In this document: positions 21,781-30,158 of the stretch, piece after piece | Position numbering within the stretch: position 1 is the stretch's first letter | Layout of the letters: every line of letters begins with the position of its first letter | Assembly (NCBI GenBank): GCA_910573745.1 | Contig: CAJSYI010000033.1 | Location: 1-33,740, forward strand | DNA: 33,740 nucleotides | Source: Muribaculaceae bacterium | Lineage (GTDB): Bacteria; Bacteroidota; Bacteroidia; Bacteroidales; Muribaculaceae | Reading direction: 5' to 3' | Notes under the pieces: generated by a model | Databases searched by the model: none | Seen by the model: only the letters and a program-made list of their open reading frames with translations | What the model was told of the DNA's origin: nothing | Translations under genes and position numbers: made by a program

Positions 21781-24554
21781 TGGGCGTCGAGCCAGTTGGT
21801 GCCGGTGCCGCTTGAGGCTGTGAGGCGCACGTTGCCTGAGTAGGCGGCTTCCATCTGGCGGCCTACAAGCTCCTGGAGCGCGGGAAGCTCTTCGGGAACC
21901 ACGTCGAAGTTCAGTTCGTCGTGAACCTGCATTATCATCTTGGATTCCATCCCTTTCCGCTCCATCTCGTCCGCGATGGCCACCATGGCGCATTTTATGA
22001 TGTCGGCTGCCGAGCCTTGTATAGGCGCGTTGACGGCGTTTCGCTCGGCGTAGCCCCTGACCACGGGATTCTTGGAATTGATGTCGGGCAGGAAGCGTTT
22101 GCGTCCCATTTTCGTGGCCACATATCCGTTCTCACGTGCGTGCTCCACGCTTTCGTTCATATACCGCTTTATTGTCGGAAAAGTGTCGAAATAGCTGTCT
22201 ATTAGTTCTTTGGCCTCGCTTCGCGGTATGTTGAGGCGTGAAGCCAGTCCGAAGGCGGATATTCCGTACAGTATGCCGAAGTTGGCTGTCTTGGCATGCC
22301 GCCTCTGCGTGTCGGTTACCTTTTCTGCCGAGGTGTGGTAGATTTTGGCGGCCGTGATGGCGTGTATGTCCTTGCCGTGGGCGAAAGCGTCGGTCATTGT
22401 CTCGTCGCCGGAGAAGTCGGCCACGAGGCGCAGCTCGATCTGGCTGTAGTCGGCGGAGAGGAACAGGTGGCCGGGGTCGGCGATGAATGCGCGGCGTATC
22501 TCGCGGCCTATGTCGTCGCGCACCGGTATGTTCTGGAGGTTGGGGCTGGAGGAGGATATGCGTCCTGTGGCCGTTACGGTCTGGTTGTAGTTGGTGTGTA
22601 TCTTTCCTGTGCGCGGGTCGATGGCCGCCGGGAGGGCGGTGAGATAGGTCGAGAGGAGCTTCTTGAGCTGGCGGTGTTCAAGTATCTTGCCTACGATCGG
22701 ACTTTTGTGTGCCACCTTCTCAAGCACCTCTTCCGAGGTGGAATACTGGCCGGTCTTGGTCTTCTTGGCTTTGGGGTCGAGGGCGAGCCGGTCGAACAGG
22801 ATTTCCCCGACCTTCGCCGGGGAGCCGATGTTGAACTCTTCGCCCGCAAGGGCGTGAATCTCCTTTTCAAGCGTGTCGAGCCTTGTCCTGAGCGATCCGG
22901 CGGCGTCTTCGAGGGCTTCCACGTCGATGCGCACTCCGGCCATCTCCATTCGTGCGAGTACCCGGAGCAGCGGCAGCTCCATCTTTTCGAGCATCGACTC
23001 CATCCCCTCTTTCTTCACGGCCTCCCCGAGGGGGGCGCGCAGGCGCAGGGCCACGTCGGCGTGCTGGCATGCCAGGTCGGCGAGCGTCTGGAGTCCGAGC
23101 GCGGCGAGTCCGGGCCTGACTCCTCTGGAGGCCGGCTGCGCAGGCCAGGGGAGCATGTCGAAGCCGAGGTATGCCTGTGCCAGCAGCTCTATGCCGTGGC
23201 GCATGTCGGGCTGCAGCAGATAGTGCGCCAGCCCGATGTCGTAATAGTTGAGGAGCGGTTCGGCGCCGTCGCCGCGCATGGACGCGGCCGCCACGTATAT
23301 GCGCTTGCAGTCCGCGCCGGTCTTCTCTATGTCGGCGCGTGCCAGCAGGTCGAGCACGAAAGCCTCCCCTTCCTTGAATCCTGCCGGGATGTAGAAGGCC
23401 TCGCCTGGGGCCACGGACAGGGCGAATCCCACGGGCTTCGCGCTGAAGTCAGTGTCGCCGTCGGCGGGTATGAACACGCCGCATCCCGCGGCCGTCTCGG
23501 TGCGCCGGATCAGGGCATCGAGGGCCTGTGGGGTTTCGATGACCTCATAACGGTGTCCGTCTGAGGCGAACGAGCCCGTTGCGGAAGGCTTTTCTTCGGC
23601 ACCTTCGTTTTCCGGGACGCTGTCGAAATCGAACAGGGACGGCTGGGCGGCGGCCGCAGGGACGGCCTTTTCCGCATCGATGCGGCGGCGCACACGGTCG
23701 GTGAGGGACTTGAACTCCAGTTCCTTGAAGATGGCGAAGAGCTTCTCTTTGTCGGGCGTGCGTGCCACGAGGCTTTCCGGCTCCACCGCCACAGGGGCGT
23801 CGGTGCGTATGGTGGCCAGCCATTTCGAGAAACGTATTTTGTCGGCGTTCTCTTCCACCTTCTTCTTCAATGCGCCTTTAAGGCGTGCGGTGTTTTCGAG
23901 CAGCGCGTCCACGCCTCCGAATTCCTGTATGAGCCTGGCGGCTGTCTTTTCGCCAACTCCGGGGCATCCGGGTATGTTGTCGGCCTTGTCGCCCATCAGT
24001 GCCAGAAGGTCCGCCACCTGCCCCGGGGTCTTGATTCCGTATCGTTCGCACACCTCCTTCTCGCCGCGCACCTCAAAGTCCTGGCCTTTGTATGCGGGCT
24101 TGTACTGCAGCACGTTCGGGCTGACGAGCTGGCCGAAATCCTTGTCGGGGGTCATCATGTAGGTCGTGAACCCCTCTTTCTCGGCGCGTTTTGCGAGCGT
24201 GCCTATCACGTCGTCGGCCTCGAATCCCTCCACTTCCACCGATGGTATGCGGTATGCCCGTATTATCTCCTTGATTATCGGCACGGAAAGCCTGATGTCT
24301 TCCGGGGTGGCCTCGCGCTCGGCCTTGTACGACGCGTCGGCCTCGTGGCGGAACGTCGGGCCCGGCGGGTCGAAGCAGACGGCGATGTGGGTCGGCTTCT
24401 CCTTTTTGAGGAGCTCCTCGAGAGAGTTTACGAAGCCGAACACGGCCGAGGTGTTGAAACCGTCCTGCGTGGTCCGCGGCATTTTTATGAGGGCATAGTA
24501 TGCCCTGAATATCAGCGCATAAGCATCAAGGAGGAAAAGGCGTTTGTCGGTCAT
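21777..24554 (-). CDS. polA: DNA polymerase I, with apparently degenerate 3'-5' exonuclease domain
   Basis: A 925-residue family A polymerase for Okazaki fragment maturation and repair. The 5'-nuclease domain (1-290) is intact, with DDVIG, TPDKDFGQL and helix-hairpin GDKADNIPGCPGVGEKTA. The polymerase domain (about 520-925) has SADYSQIELR (Asp702), the O-helix RRHAKTANFGILYG and VHDELNFD (Asp879). Between them the proofreading domain is preserved in length but not in motif: the place of FDTET reads FIPAD (361-365) and that of NLKYD reads DCKRIY, so the metal-binding acids appear lost. The start at 24554 gives MTDKRLFLLDAYALIFRAYY and overlaps the glycosyltransferase stop as ATGA. It is the last gene of the run from 26765. 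Confidence 0.95.
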   Translation of the reverse strand: MTDKRLFLLDAYALIFRAYYALIKMPRTTQDGFNTSAVFGFVNSLEELLKKEKPTHIAVCFDPPGPTFRHEADASYKAEREATPEDIRLSVPIIKEIIRAYRIPSVEVEGFEADDVIGTLAKRAEKEGFTTYMMTPDKDFGQLVSPNVLQYKPAYKGQDFEVRGEKEVCERYGIKTPGQVADLLALMGDKADNIPGCPGVGEKTAARLIQEFGGVDALLENTARLKGALKKKVEENADKIRFSKWLATIRTDAPVAVEPESLVARTPDKEKLFAIFKELEFKSLTDRVRRRIDAEKAVPAAAAQPSLFDFDSVPENEGAEEKPSATGSFASDGHRYEVIETPQALDALIRRTETAAGCGVFIPADGDTDFSAKPVGFALSVAPGEAFYIPAGFKEGEAFVLDLLARADIEKTGADCKRIYVAAASMRGDGAEPLLNYYDIGLAHYLLQPDMRHGIELLAQAYLGFDMLPWPAQPASRGVRPGLAALGLQTLADLACQHADVALRLRAPLGEAVKKEGMESMLEKMELPLLRVLARMEMAGVRIDVEALEDAAGSLRTRLDTLEKEIHALAGEEFNIGSPAKVGEILFDRLALDPKAKKTKTGQYSTSEEVLEKVAHKSPIVGKILEHRQLKKLLSTYLTALPAAIDPRTGKIHTNYNQTVTATGRISSSSPNLQNIPVRDDIGREIRRAFIADPGHLFLSADYSQIELRLVADFSGDETMTDAFAHGKDIHAITAAKIYHTSAEKVTDTQRRHAKTANFGILYGISAFGLASRLNIPRSEAKELIDSYFDTFPTIKRYMNESVEHARENGYVATKMGRKRFLPDINSKNPVVRGYAERNAVNAPIQGSAADIIKCAMVAIADEMERKGMESKMIMQVHDELNFDVVPEELPALQELVGRQMEAAYSGNVRLTASSGTGTNWLDAH

Positions 24555-25651
24555 TTTCTGTATTGGTGTGAGTCGTATATTTCTTCGAGGCGTTCCGAGA
24601 ACCGGGGCCACGAGAGCGAGCGGGCGAAGTTTGCGTATGCGGCCTCTCCGAGCCTGCGCCGCAAGGCGGGGTCGGCGGCGAGCCTCAGCATGGCGTCGCC
24701 GAGATCCTGTACGTTGCCGGGGGCTACGATTAGCGCGTCGGTGCCGTTGGTGAGGTATTCGGTCTGCGCGCCGTTGCCGGTGCATATCTGCGCGCGGCCG
24801 TTGGCCATGTATTCTATGTTGGTGAGGCCGAAAGCCTCGCTTACCACCGACGGAAGCACCCCGAAATGCGATTCACGTATCAGCGGGTGTGGGTCGGGCG
24901 TATGCTTGTGCCAGTCGATCATCTCAATCGCTCCGCGGGCCTGGGCGCGGTTCCTGAGGGCGTCGATGTAGTCGGGATGCCCGGTGCCGACTATCCGCAG
25001 GCGCGTTCGCGCCCCTTTGAGCCTGGGGAGGGCGTCGATCAGCGTCTCCAGTCCCTTCCCGGGGCGCAGCGGCCCGTGGAACATGGCTATGACCGGCCCC
25101 TTTTCCGGTTCGGGGAAGGCTCCGGAGAGAGGGACGTTGATGCTGTTGTGGAGCACGTGGAGGCGTTCGCGCGGGAACGGCAGGCTTCTCTGCCTCCATG
25201 TGGAGAGGAACCGTTCGCGCGCGGCCTCTGAGACGAATATCTGGGCGTCGAGGTTGCGGTACATCCGCCGGTAGAGCCACGAGTCGCGTCCGCGGCGGAC
25301 GATGTGGCGCGTGTTGACCACGCAGATGTCTTTCCTTCCGGCCAGCCTGCGTGCCATGAGGGTCAGCATCGCGTCCCGGTAACGGTGCGTGTGGATCACG
25401 GTTCCTTGCGGAAGCCGGGTCATGTCGCGCCTCAGGGCCATCAGGGTGGCAGGGTCGGCGAGGCCCTGCAGGGGGGCGTGGCGAAGTTCCACTCCGGCTT
25501 CGGCGAAAAGGTTGTCAACGGCCTTGGCGTCGCGGGTATATGCCGCCACGTGCCATCCCTTGTCGATGAAATGGCGGCAGATGTCGAGCGCGTAGCGTTC
25601 GGCACCGCCCCAGCGGTTGGAGGCGACTATATGTACAAGGCACCTTTTCAA
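24551..25651 (-). CDS. Family 4 glycosyltransferase
   Basis: A 366-residue GT-B glycosyltransferase. The N-terminal lobe has HIVASNRWGGAERYALDI, the acceptor-side signature of GT4; the C-terminal lobe has VIAMFHGPLRPGKGLETLIDAL and the retaining-enzyme E-x7-E motif in SEAFGLTNIEYMANG. Activated sugar is transferred to a lipid- or polysaccharide-linked acceptor at the cytosolic face of the inner membrane, probably in LPS, capsule or glycan building; donor and acceptor are not predictable. It stands alone among non-glycan genes, 10 bases after the alanine-dehydrogenase-like gene and overlapping polA by four bases, so its expression is tied to theirs. Confidence 0.88.
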   Translation of the reverse strand: MKRCLVHIVASNRWGGAERYALDICRHFIDKGWHVAAYTRDAKAVDNLFAEAGVELRHAPLQGLADPATLMALRRDMTRLPQGTVIHTHRYRDAMLTLMARRLAGRKDICVVNTRHIVRRGRDSWLYRRMYRNLDAQIFVSEAARERFLSTWRQRSLPFPRERLHVLHNSINVPLSGAFPEPEKGPVIAMFHGPLRPGKGLETLIDALPRLKGARTRLRIVGTGHPDYIDALRNRAQARGAIEMIDWHKHTPDPHPLIRESHFGVLPSVVSEAFGLTNIEYMANGRAQICTGNGAQTEYLTNGTDALIVAPGNVQDLGDAMLRLAADPALRRRLGEAAYANFARSLSWPRFSERLEEIYDSHQYRK

Positions 25652-25661
25652 GGCAGGAGGG

Positions 25662-26765
25662 TCAGTTGGAGCCGGCGAGTATCATGCCGAGGTCTACCGA
25701 CGGCATGGAGAGATAGGCCGCAACGAGCTTGTCGACGAGGTTGCCGTTGTAAGTCACTATTCCGCTCTGCACGCCCGGGGTCGTTGCCAGCATGCCGTCG
25801 AAGCCGTTCTTGAGCAGCATTTCGTCGAAGAAGTTGACAAGCACGTTGGACAGGGCCATGGCCACGGTGCGCGGCACGGTGACCGACGGGTGCGTCTCGT
25901 TGAAGTCGAGGATGTAGACGTTCTCCTTCATCGCCACAGAAAGCTTCTTAGGCATCTCGAACTGGCGCGTGCAGTTGCCGAGCAGGATCACGTCGGCGGT
26001 CTTCACCTTGTTGAAGAGCACGCGCGGATGGATTGCGGCGGTGTTCAGTCCCGGGCCGCAGGCGAGACGCGCGCTCTGGAGGGCGGATATGTCGTTGTTC
26101 ATAAGCGTAACGTACGCTCCTGCGTCGAGGGCCGCGTTGGCCGCCGCGCATTCCACGTTGCCGTCCCCGATGATGAGCACCTCGCACGGGTTGAGCCCGG
26201 CCACTCCGGCCAGAATCACGCCTTTTCCGCCGCCCAGGAAGGAGAGGCGGTCTTGAGCATACATTATCGAGGCTCGTCCGTCAAGCTCGTCGATTATGTC
26301 GGCAAATACGGGTATGTCGTTGTGGCTCACCATATTGTCGAGGCATCCGAGCGTAATCTTGTGTTCAAGCAGCGCGGTTGTAACCTCCTTCTCGAAGAGG
26401 GTGTTGTCCATCATGCAGAGCAGCGTCGCGCCCGGACGCATCTTGAGGATGTCGAACTGTCGCAGCGGCGCGTAGCTGAGCACGATGTCGCATTTCAGAG
26501 CCTGTTCGCGGGTGCCGATCTCCACTCCGAAACCGGCGTAAGCCTCGTTGGTGAAACTGATGTCGATGCCAGCGTCGGCCTCCATGACGAGCCGGATTCC
26601 CGACGAGCATATGAGGCCGCTCGCTTCGGGAGTGAGCAGGAAACGCGTCTCGTCGCTGTCGGCATAGTTTCCGACCACTCCTACGGAGAAGAAACCGTCT
26701 CCTTCCGGACGCGCAGACGACTGCGCTTGGGGGTCGAGTTGCATAGCTTTCTGTTTATCTGTCAT
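25662..26765 (-). CDS. Alanine dehydrogenase/PNT-like protein, catalytic residues apparently absent
   Basis: A 367-residue protein with the fold of the alanine dehydrogenase and transhydrogenase alpha families: N-terminal domain (VEADAGIDISFTNEAY-like segment, here VMEADAGIDISFTNEAYAGF) and an NAD domain with VLIIGDGNVECAAANAALDAGAYVTL. The substrate residues of alanine dehydrogenase do not align: the place of the KVKEP lysine reads VLSYAPL, and that of the LHLA histidine reads CMMD. It may be a related dehydrogenase with another substrate or a non-catalytic paralogue. The start at 26765 (MTDKQKAMQLD) is preferred over longer readings that enter the promoter. A strong promoter lies at 26830-26861 and probably drives this gene, the glycosyltransferase and polA. 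Confidence 0.75.
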   Translation of the reverse strand: MTDKQKAMQLDPQAQSSARPEGDGFFSVGVVGNYADSDETRFLLTPEASGLICSSGIRLVMEADAGIDISFTNEAYAGFGVEIGTREQALKCDIVLSYAPLRQFDILKMRPGATLLCMMDNTLFEKEVTTALLEHKITLGCLDNMVSHNDIPVFADIIDELDGRASIMYAQDRLSFLGGGKGVILAGVAGLNPCEVLIIGDGNVECAAANAALDAGAYVTLMNNDISALQSARLACGPGLNTAAIHPRVLFNKVKTADVILLGNCTRQFEMPKKLSVAMKENVYILDFNETHPSVTVPRTVAMALSNVLVNFFDEMLLKNGFDGMLATTPGVQSGIVTYNGNLVDKLVAAYLSMPSVDLGMILAGSN

Positions 26766-26829
26766 AATATCAATGGCTTGCGTCTGAGATGCGTTGTGGC
26801 GGCAAAAGCCGTGGACATCAGCAAGCAAA

Positions 26830-26861
26830 CAAAATTACGAAAAAATCCCTGTTTCCGCAAA
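26830..26861 (-). promoter_or_regulatory. Promoter of the ald-like / GT4 / polA operon
   Basis: On the minus strand TTTG (26861-26858) and TAATTTTG (26837-26830) are separated by exactly 20 bases, the ideal Bacteroidota arrangement. The start site would be near 26823, about 58 bases before the start codon. Confidence 0.7.
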
Positions 26862-27138
26862 TCCCGGCCCACCGATCGGCGAAAAACCGCAACGTTCTAT
26901 GGATGGAATTTTCAAAGGAAACAGCTTAGAAAAAGTATAGCCATATGTGTTGAATATCATATGACTGTTTTGGTGGAATGGTTCTTGCTTTTTATTTAAC
27001 CATTTAATATACAAACAGTACATTTCGTTAGTAGGTTGAAGTCGTGATTACGCCTGATTGCCGTTGCACCATATAATAGATTATGGCCGGATTATAAAGA
27101 AAGGATGCGTCTGTCCTGTGTAATCGTTGAAAAATTAG

Positions 27139-27146
27139 TAACTTTA
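27139..27146 (+). promoter_or_regulatory. Candidate -7 element for the AlbA_2 gene
   Basis: TAACTTTA is one base from TAnnTTTG and lies 20 bases before the ATG. The interval 26862-27138 is AT-rich and holds no other gene or repeat that I can support. Confidence 0.4.
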
Positions 27147-27165
27147 CAGTCTAATACGCGTAAAA

Positions 27166-28596
27166 ATGACGAAAGAAGAACTGCTCGCAAGACTCAACGA
27201 TATAGAATGGAATGATTTCGAGGTCAAAGAGGCTTCGGGCGGTCTTCCCAAATCCATATGGGAGACGGTCAGTGCTTTTTCCAATACTGCCGGAGGTTGG
27301 ATTGTCCTCGGAGCAAAGGAGAAAAAGACGGGCGAAGGTTCTGAGTTTATCGTCAGCGGTGTGCCAAACCCTGAGCAAATGGAGCAGGATATTGTTACAA
27401 CATTGCGCTCACGAACAAAATTCAATGCGCCTATTTTATGTAAAGCTCTGAGGTATAACATTGATGAGAAGTGTGTTCTCGTTTTTGAGATACCTTTGTC
27501 GCCGCATCGTCCTGTTGCGATAAAAAGCAATGGTGAGGTATATATCAGGACAGGCAGCGGTGATACTCTCGCCACGGATATGGAAGTTGATGCGATTGTG
27601 AGAGATGCCTCTTTCGGTTCAAAATCAGAAATGGAAGTACCCGGCTCAGACTTCGATGACATCAATCTTGATTCCATAGCATCCTACCGCAGCTATCTCC
27701 GTGACTTCAATCGGCCTCTGTCATATCCCACTTTGAATGATGAGGAATTTTGCAGGAAACTGAATATCGTTCTTTCATCTGGCAAACTGTCATACGGAAG
27801 TCTGTTGATGTTCGGCAAACGAGAATCGGTGCTTGGCGTGTTGTCCAATTTTTGGATAGACTATATGGAGGTGCCGGGAGATTCTTACGCCACAGCTTCG
27901 CAACGATACACTTACCGTATGCCGGAGCAGGAAAATATCTGGGAGAGCTTTCAGTTGATAATGCACCGCTTGCGCAATTTTGTAGATGCTCCATACATAG
28001 AAGGTCCCGACATATTCGGTGTCGAAGATAATTCTCAACTTTTTTGTCTTCGTGAAGGATTGGTGAATTTTTGCGCACATTCCGATTACTTCGCATCAGC
28101 TCATCCCACCATCAGAGTGTTCGATGACAGAATCGTGATGCAGAATCCGGGACGGTTCATTCTTGCTGCAGACGAGTTCCGCAGCCGCATCTTGTCAATA
28201 CCGCGAAATCCAGGAATAATCAGATTGTTCCGTCATCCCAGACTGTCAGAAAACGCCGGATATGGAATAGACAAGATATTAGGCTGGAAAAAACTTACGG
28301 GAAAGACCGTTACATTTGAAAGCGACATGCTTATCTCGACAGTTACTTATCCATTGTCAGCGACTAAGGGGCTTCGCAACGTTGGCGAGAATAATGGCGA
28401 GAATGGCGAGAATAATGACGAGAATAAAGTTCTTGACATAATCAGGAAGACCCCCAGCATCACACAGCCACAGATAGCTGCACATACGGGATTCTCAACG
28501 AGGAAAGTCAACAGGCTTATCTCTTCTCTCAGAGGGAAAGATAAAATCATCCGTATTGGCAAAACCAAAGGAGGACATTGGGAAATCAATGACTGA
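27166..28596 (+). CDS. AlbA_2 (Schlafen-type) domain ATP-binding regulator with C-terminal winged helix
   Basis: A 476-residue protein. Residues 1-150 are an AlbA_2 domain (EWNDFEVKEASGGLPKSIWE, then SAFSNTAGGWIVLG and VYIRTGSG), the putative nucleic-acid-binding module also found in Schlafen proteins. The middle and second half match the associated GHKL-like ATPase region (HPTIRVFDDRIVMQNPGRF and RHPRLSENAGYGIDKIL). After a low-complexity spacer rich in Gly-Glu-Asn comes a winged helix (ITQPQIAAHTGFSTRKVNRLISSLRGKDKIIRIG). The gene is lower in GC than its neighbours, which suggests recent gain. Such proteins are usually called transcriptional regulators and recur in accessory and defence islands, but roles are mostly unproven. 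A nested repeat element starts 73 bases after the stop. Confidence 0.87.
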   Translation: MTKEELLARLNDIEWNDFEVKEASGGLPKSIWETVSAFSNTAGGWIVLGAKEKKTGEGSEFIVSGVPNPEQMEQDIVTTLRSRTKFNAPILCKALRYNIDEKCVLVFEIPLSPHRPVAIKSNGEVYIRTGSGDTLATDMEVDAIVRDASFGSKSEMEVPGSDFDDINLDSIASYRSYLRDFNRPLSYPTLNDEEFCRKLNIVLSSGKLSYGSLLMFGKRESVLGVLSNFWIDYMEVPGDSYATASQRYTYRMPEQENIWESFQLIMHRLRNFVDAPYIEGPDIFGVEDNSQLFCLREGLVNFCAHSDYFASAHPTIRVFDDRIVMQNPGRFILAADEFRSRILSIPRNPGIIRLFRHPRLSENAGYGIDKILGWKKLTGKTVTFESDMLISTVTYPLSATKGLRNVGENNGENGENNDENKVLDIIRKTPSITQPQIAAHTGFSTRKVNRLISSLRGKDKIIRIGKTKGGHWEIND

Positions 28597-28702
28597 AGAA
28601 ATGAATTCATGGCTTCGATTCTTGTCAGAAAAATGGAATAAAGTCGTGTCAAAAAATTATAAAATTCATAGAAACTGTTTAAAAATGCTTGTTAACGCAG
28701 AG

Positions 28703-28795
28703 CCGGAAGATTTGTGATGTATTTATCCCTGCAGCGAAGGAGCATAGCGGGCTATGAGACTGAGCCGAAGGGATAAAGACGCGCAAAGGTTCCGG
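28703..28795. repeat. Hairpin element 1 with the 20-base core
   Basis: Three nested stems: CCGGAA (28703-28708) with TTCCGG (28790-28795), TTTATCCCT (28722-28730) with AGGGATAAA (28769-28777), and CATAGC (28743-28748) with GCTATG (28751-28756). The apical core AAGGAGCATAGCGGGCTATG is repeated exactly in hairpin 2, while the outer stem sequence differs. Confidence 0.7.
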
Positions 28796-28880
28796 AATGA
28801 CGGCAGGCATTCCTGCAAAGCCTCTTTAAAAGAATTTGATGTTTCAGTCAGAATGGTGTCTTTTCCGTTAATCCGCATTT

Positions 28881-29215
28881 AGAGGTTGTTTAAAAATCAA
28901 TGTTAAATTTGAGGCGGCTGTCTTACAGATAAAATTCATCCAAGGCAAAGGAGCATAGCGGGCTATGGCGACTGCGCCGCCGATGGATTTTAGCGGAAGA
29001 GAGCCGGACAATCAAGCATCATCGTGATTTTACAGCAAGAAAACCATAAATGAAGTTAAAGACCGGCCTGTTAAGAATGGAAGCATTGACTCGCATCTCC
29101 GGACATATATTTCCCTTTGGTTCAGTCATGAAGCCCGCTTCACTCCTGAACCTGCAGGAAAATCTCTGCTCCGGACCTGCGACCTCAAATTAACAGTCAT
29201 TTTTAAACAGCCTCT
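28881..29215. mobile_element. Inner inverted-repeat element, nested in 28670-29316
   Basis: The left end 28881-28914 (AGAGGTTGTTTAAAAATCAA, then TGTTAAATTTGAGG) is matched in inverted orientation by 29183-29215 (CCTCAAATTAACAG ... TTTAAACAGCCTCT), about 33 bases each. The inner tag TTTGAGG differs from the outer pair's CGCAGAG, which shows which ends belong together. The length is 335 bases with no gene; it contains hairpin 2. Confidence 0.65.
28932..28990. repeat. Hairpin element 2 with the 20-base core
   Basis: Outer stem AAATTCATC (28932-28940) with GATGGATTT (28982-28990, one G-U), lower inner GGC/GCC, apical CATAGC/GCTATG (28954-28959, 28962-28967). It has the same architecture and the same 20-base core as hairpin 1, with a different outer stem that still pairs. 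Confidence 0.7.
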
Positions 29216-29321
29216 TAATCGTCGGTCACATGTCCCGATATGCTCCCTCCTCATAAAGTGCGCCTTAACAAAAAATCCACCACTCTGCGTTTAACAATGA
29301 TTCTTAAACAGCCTCTAAAAA

Positions 29322-30158
29322 ATGGAAGAGGGACAAACACAGAAAAACACACTCTCCGCAGTCGAGGGTGCGTCCGCCCCGGGACTCCCGGAACAGGCCC
29401 GGGGCGACTCGCCGATGTCGGAGAAGCTACGGGCAGACGGCAGGTATTACTGGTTTCTGGTGGCATATCTCGTCGTGCTCAGCGCGCTCGACTCGTTCGT
29501 CAATGACATGTACACGCCTTCCCTCCCGGCGATGACCCGCTTCTTCCATTGTTCCGTGCCGACTGTGCAGATGGGGCTGACGATGGGGATGGTCGGGCTT
29601 GCCGTGGGGCAGTTCCTGCTCGGCCCGCTCAGCGACCGCTACGGCCGCAGGCCAGTGCTCATAGGTTCGGTGGCCTTGTTCATCGCCGCGGCTGCGGTGT
29701 CGGTCTTTTCCCCGACCATACAGTTCTTCGTGGCATGCCGCCTTTTCCAAGGGATAGGCGCGTCGGGCGGCTATTTCCTCGCCAGGACAATCCCGGCCGA
29801 CGTTTACAGTGGGCGTCCGCTGGCAAGACTGATGGCCCTGACAGGGGCGGTCAACGGCATAGCACCGGCTTCTGCGCCCGTGGCCGGAGGCCTGGCCGCC
29901 GACGCTTGGGGATGGAAGGGCGTGTTCGTGGTGCTTGCGGCGTTTGCCGTGCTGGTGCTTCTCCTTTCCCCTTTGATGAAGGAATCGCTGCCGGAGGGAA
30001 GGCGCACGCAAGGCAAGTGGTGGAAAGCCATGTCCGGATATGGTCGGCTTCTGCGCAACCGTCCTTTCATGATCCACGTGTGCTTCAAGGGAACCGCCCT
30101 CGGCTTCCTGTTCGCCTACATATCCTCGTCCCCGACCTCTCGAAATGACACTGCATAA
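29322..30158 (+). pseudogene. 3'-truncated MFS drug exporter (Bcr/CflA type)
   Basis: The frame encodes 278 residues of a multidrug-type major facilitator: helix 1 LVAYLVVLSALDSFVNDMYTPSLPAM, the loop motif LGPLSDRYGRRPVLIG (motif A) and helix 5 GAVNGIAPASAPVAGG are typical. Members are about 400 residues with 12 helices; here the frame stops right after LFAYISSSP, losing about the last four to five helices, and the following bases do not continue the family in any frame. It is therefore likely a broken gene. The true start may be ATG 29415 (MSEKLRADGRYYW), since the first 31 codons are polar and begin six bases after the outer repeat. Transport function is not expected. Confidence 0.75.

Larger units (their letters stand above)
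28670..29316. mobile_element. Nested inverted-repeat element (outer pair), non-coding
   Basis: The left end 28670-28702 (core CTGTTTAAAAATGCTTGTTA then CGCAGAG) is matched in inverted orientation by 29283-29316 (CTCTGCG then TTAAACAGCCTCT at the end). The pair shares the distinctive inner tag CGCAGAG. No open frame of convincing quality lies inside, so if mobile it would depend on an outside enzyme, like a MITE. It sits between the AlbA_2 gene and a truncated MFS gene. No clear target duplication is seen. Confidence 0.6.
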
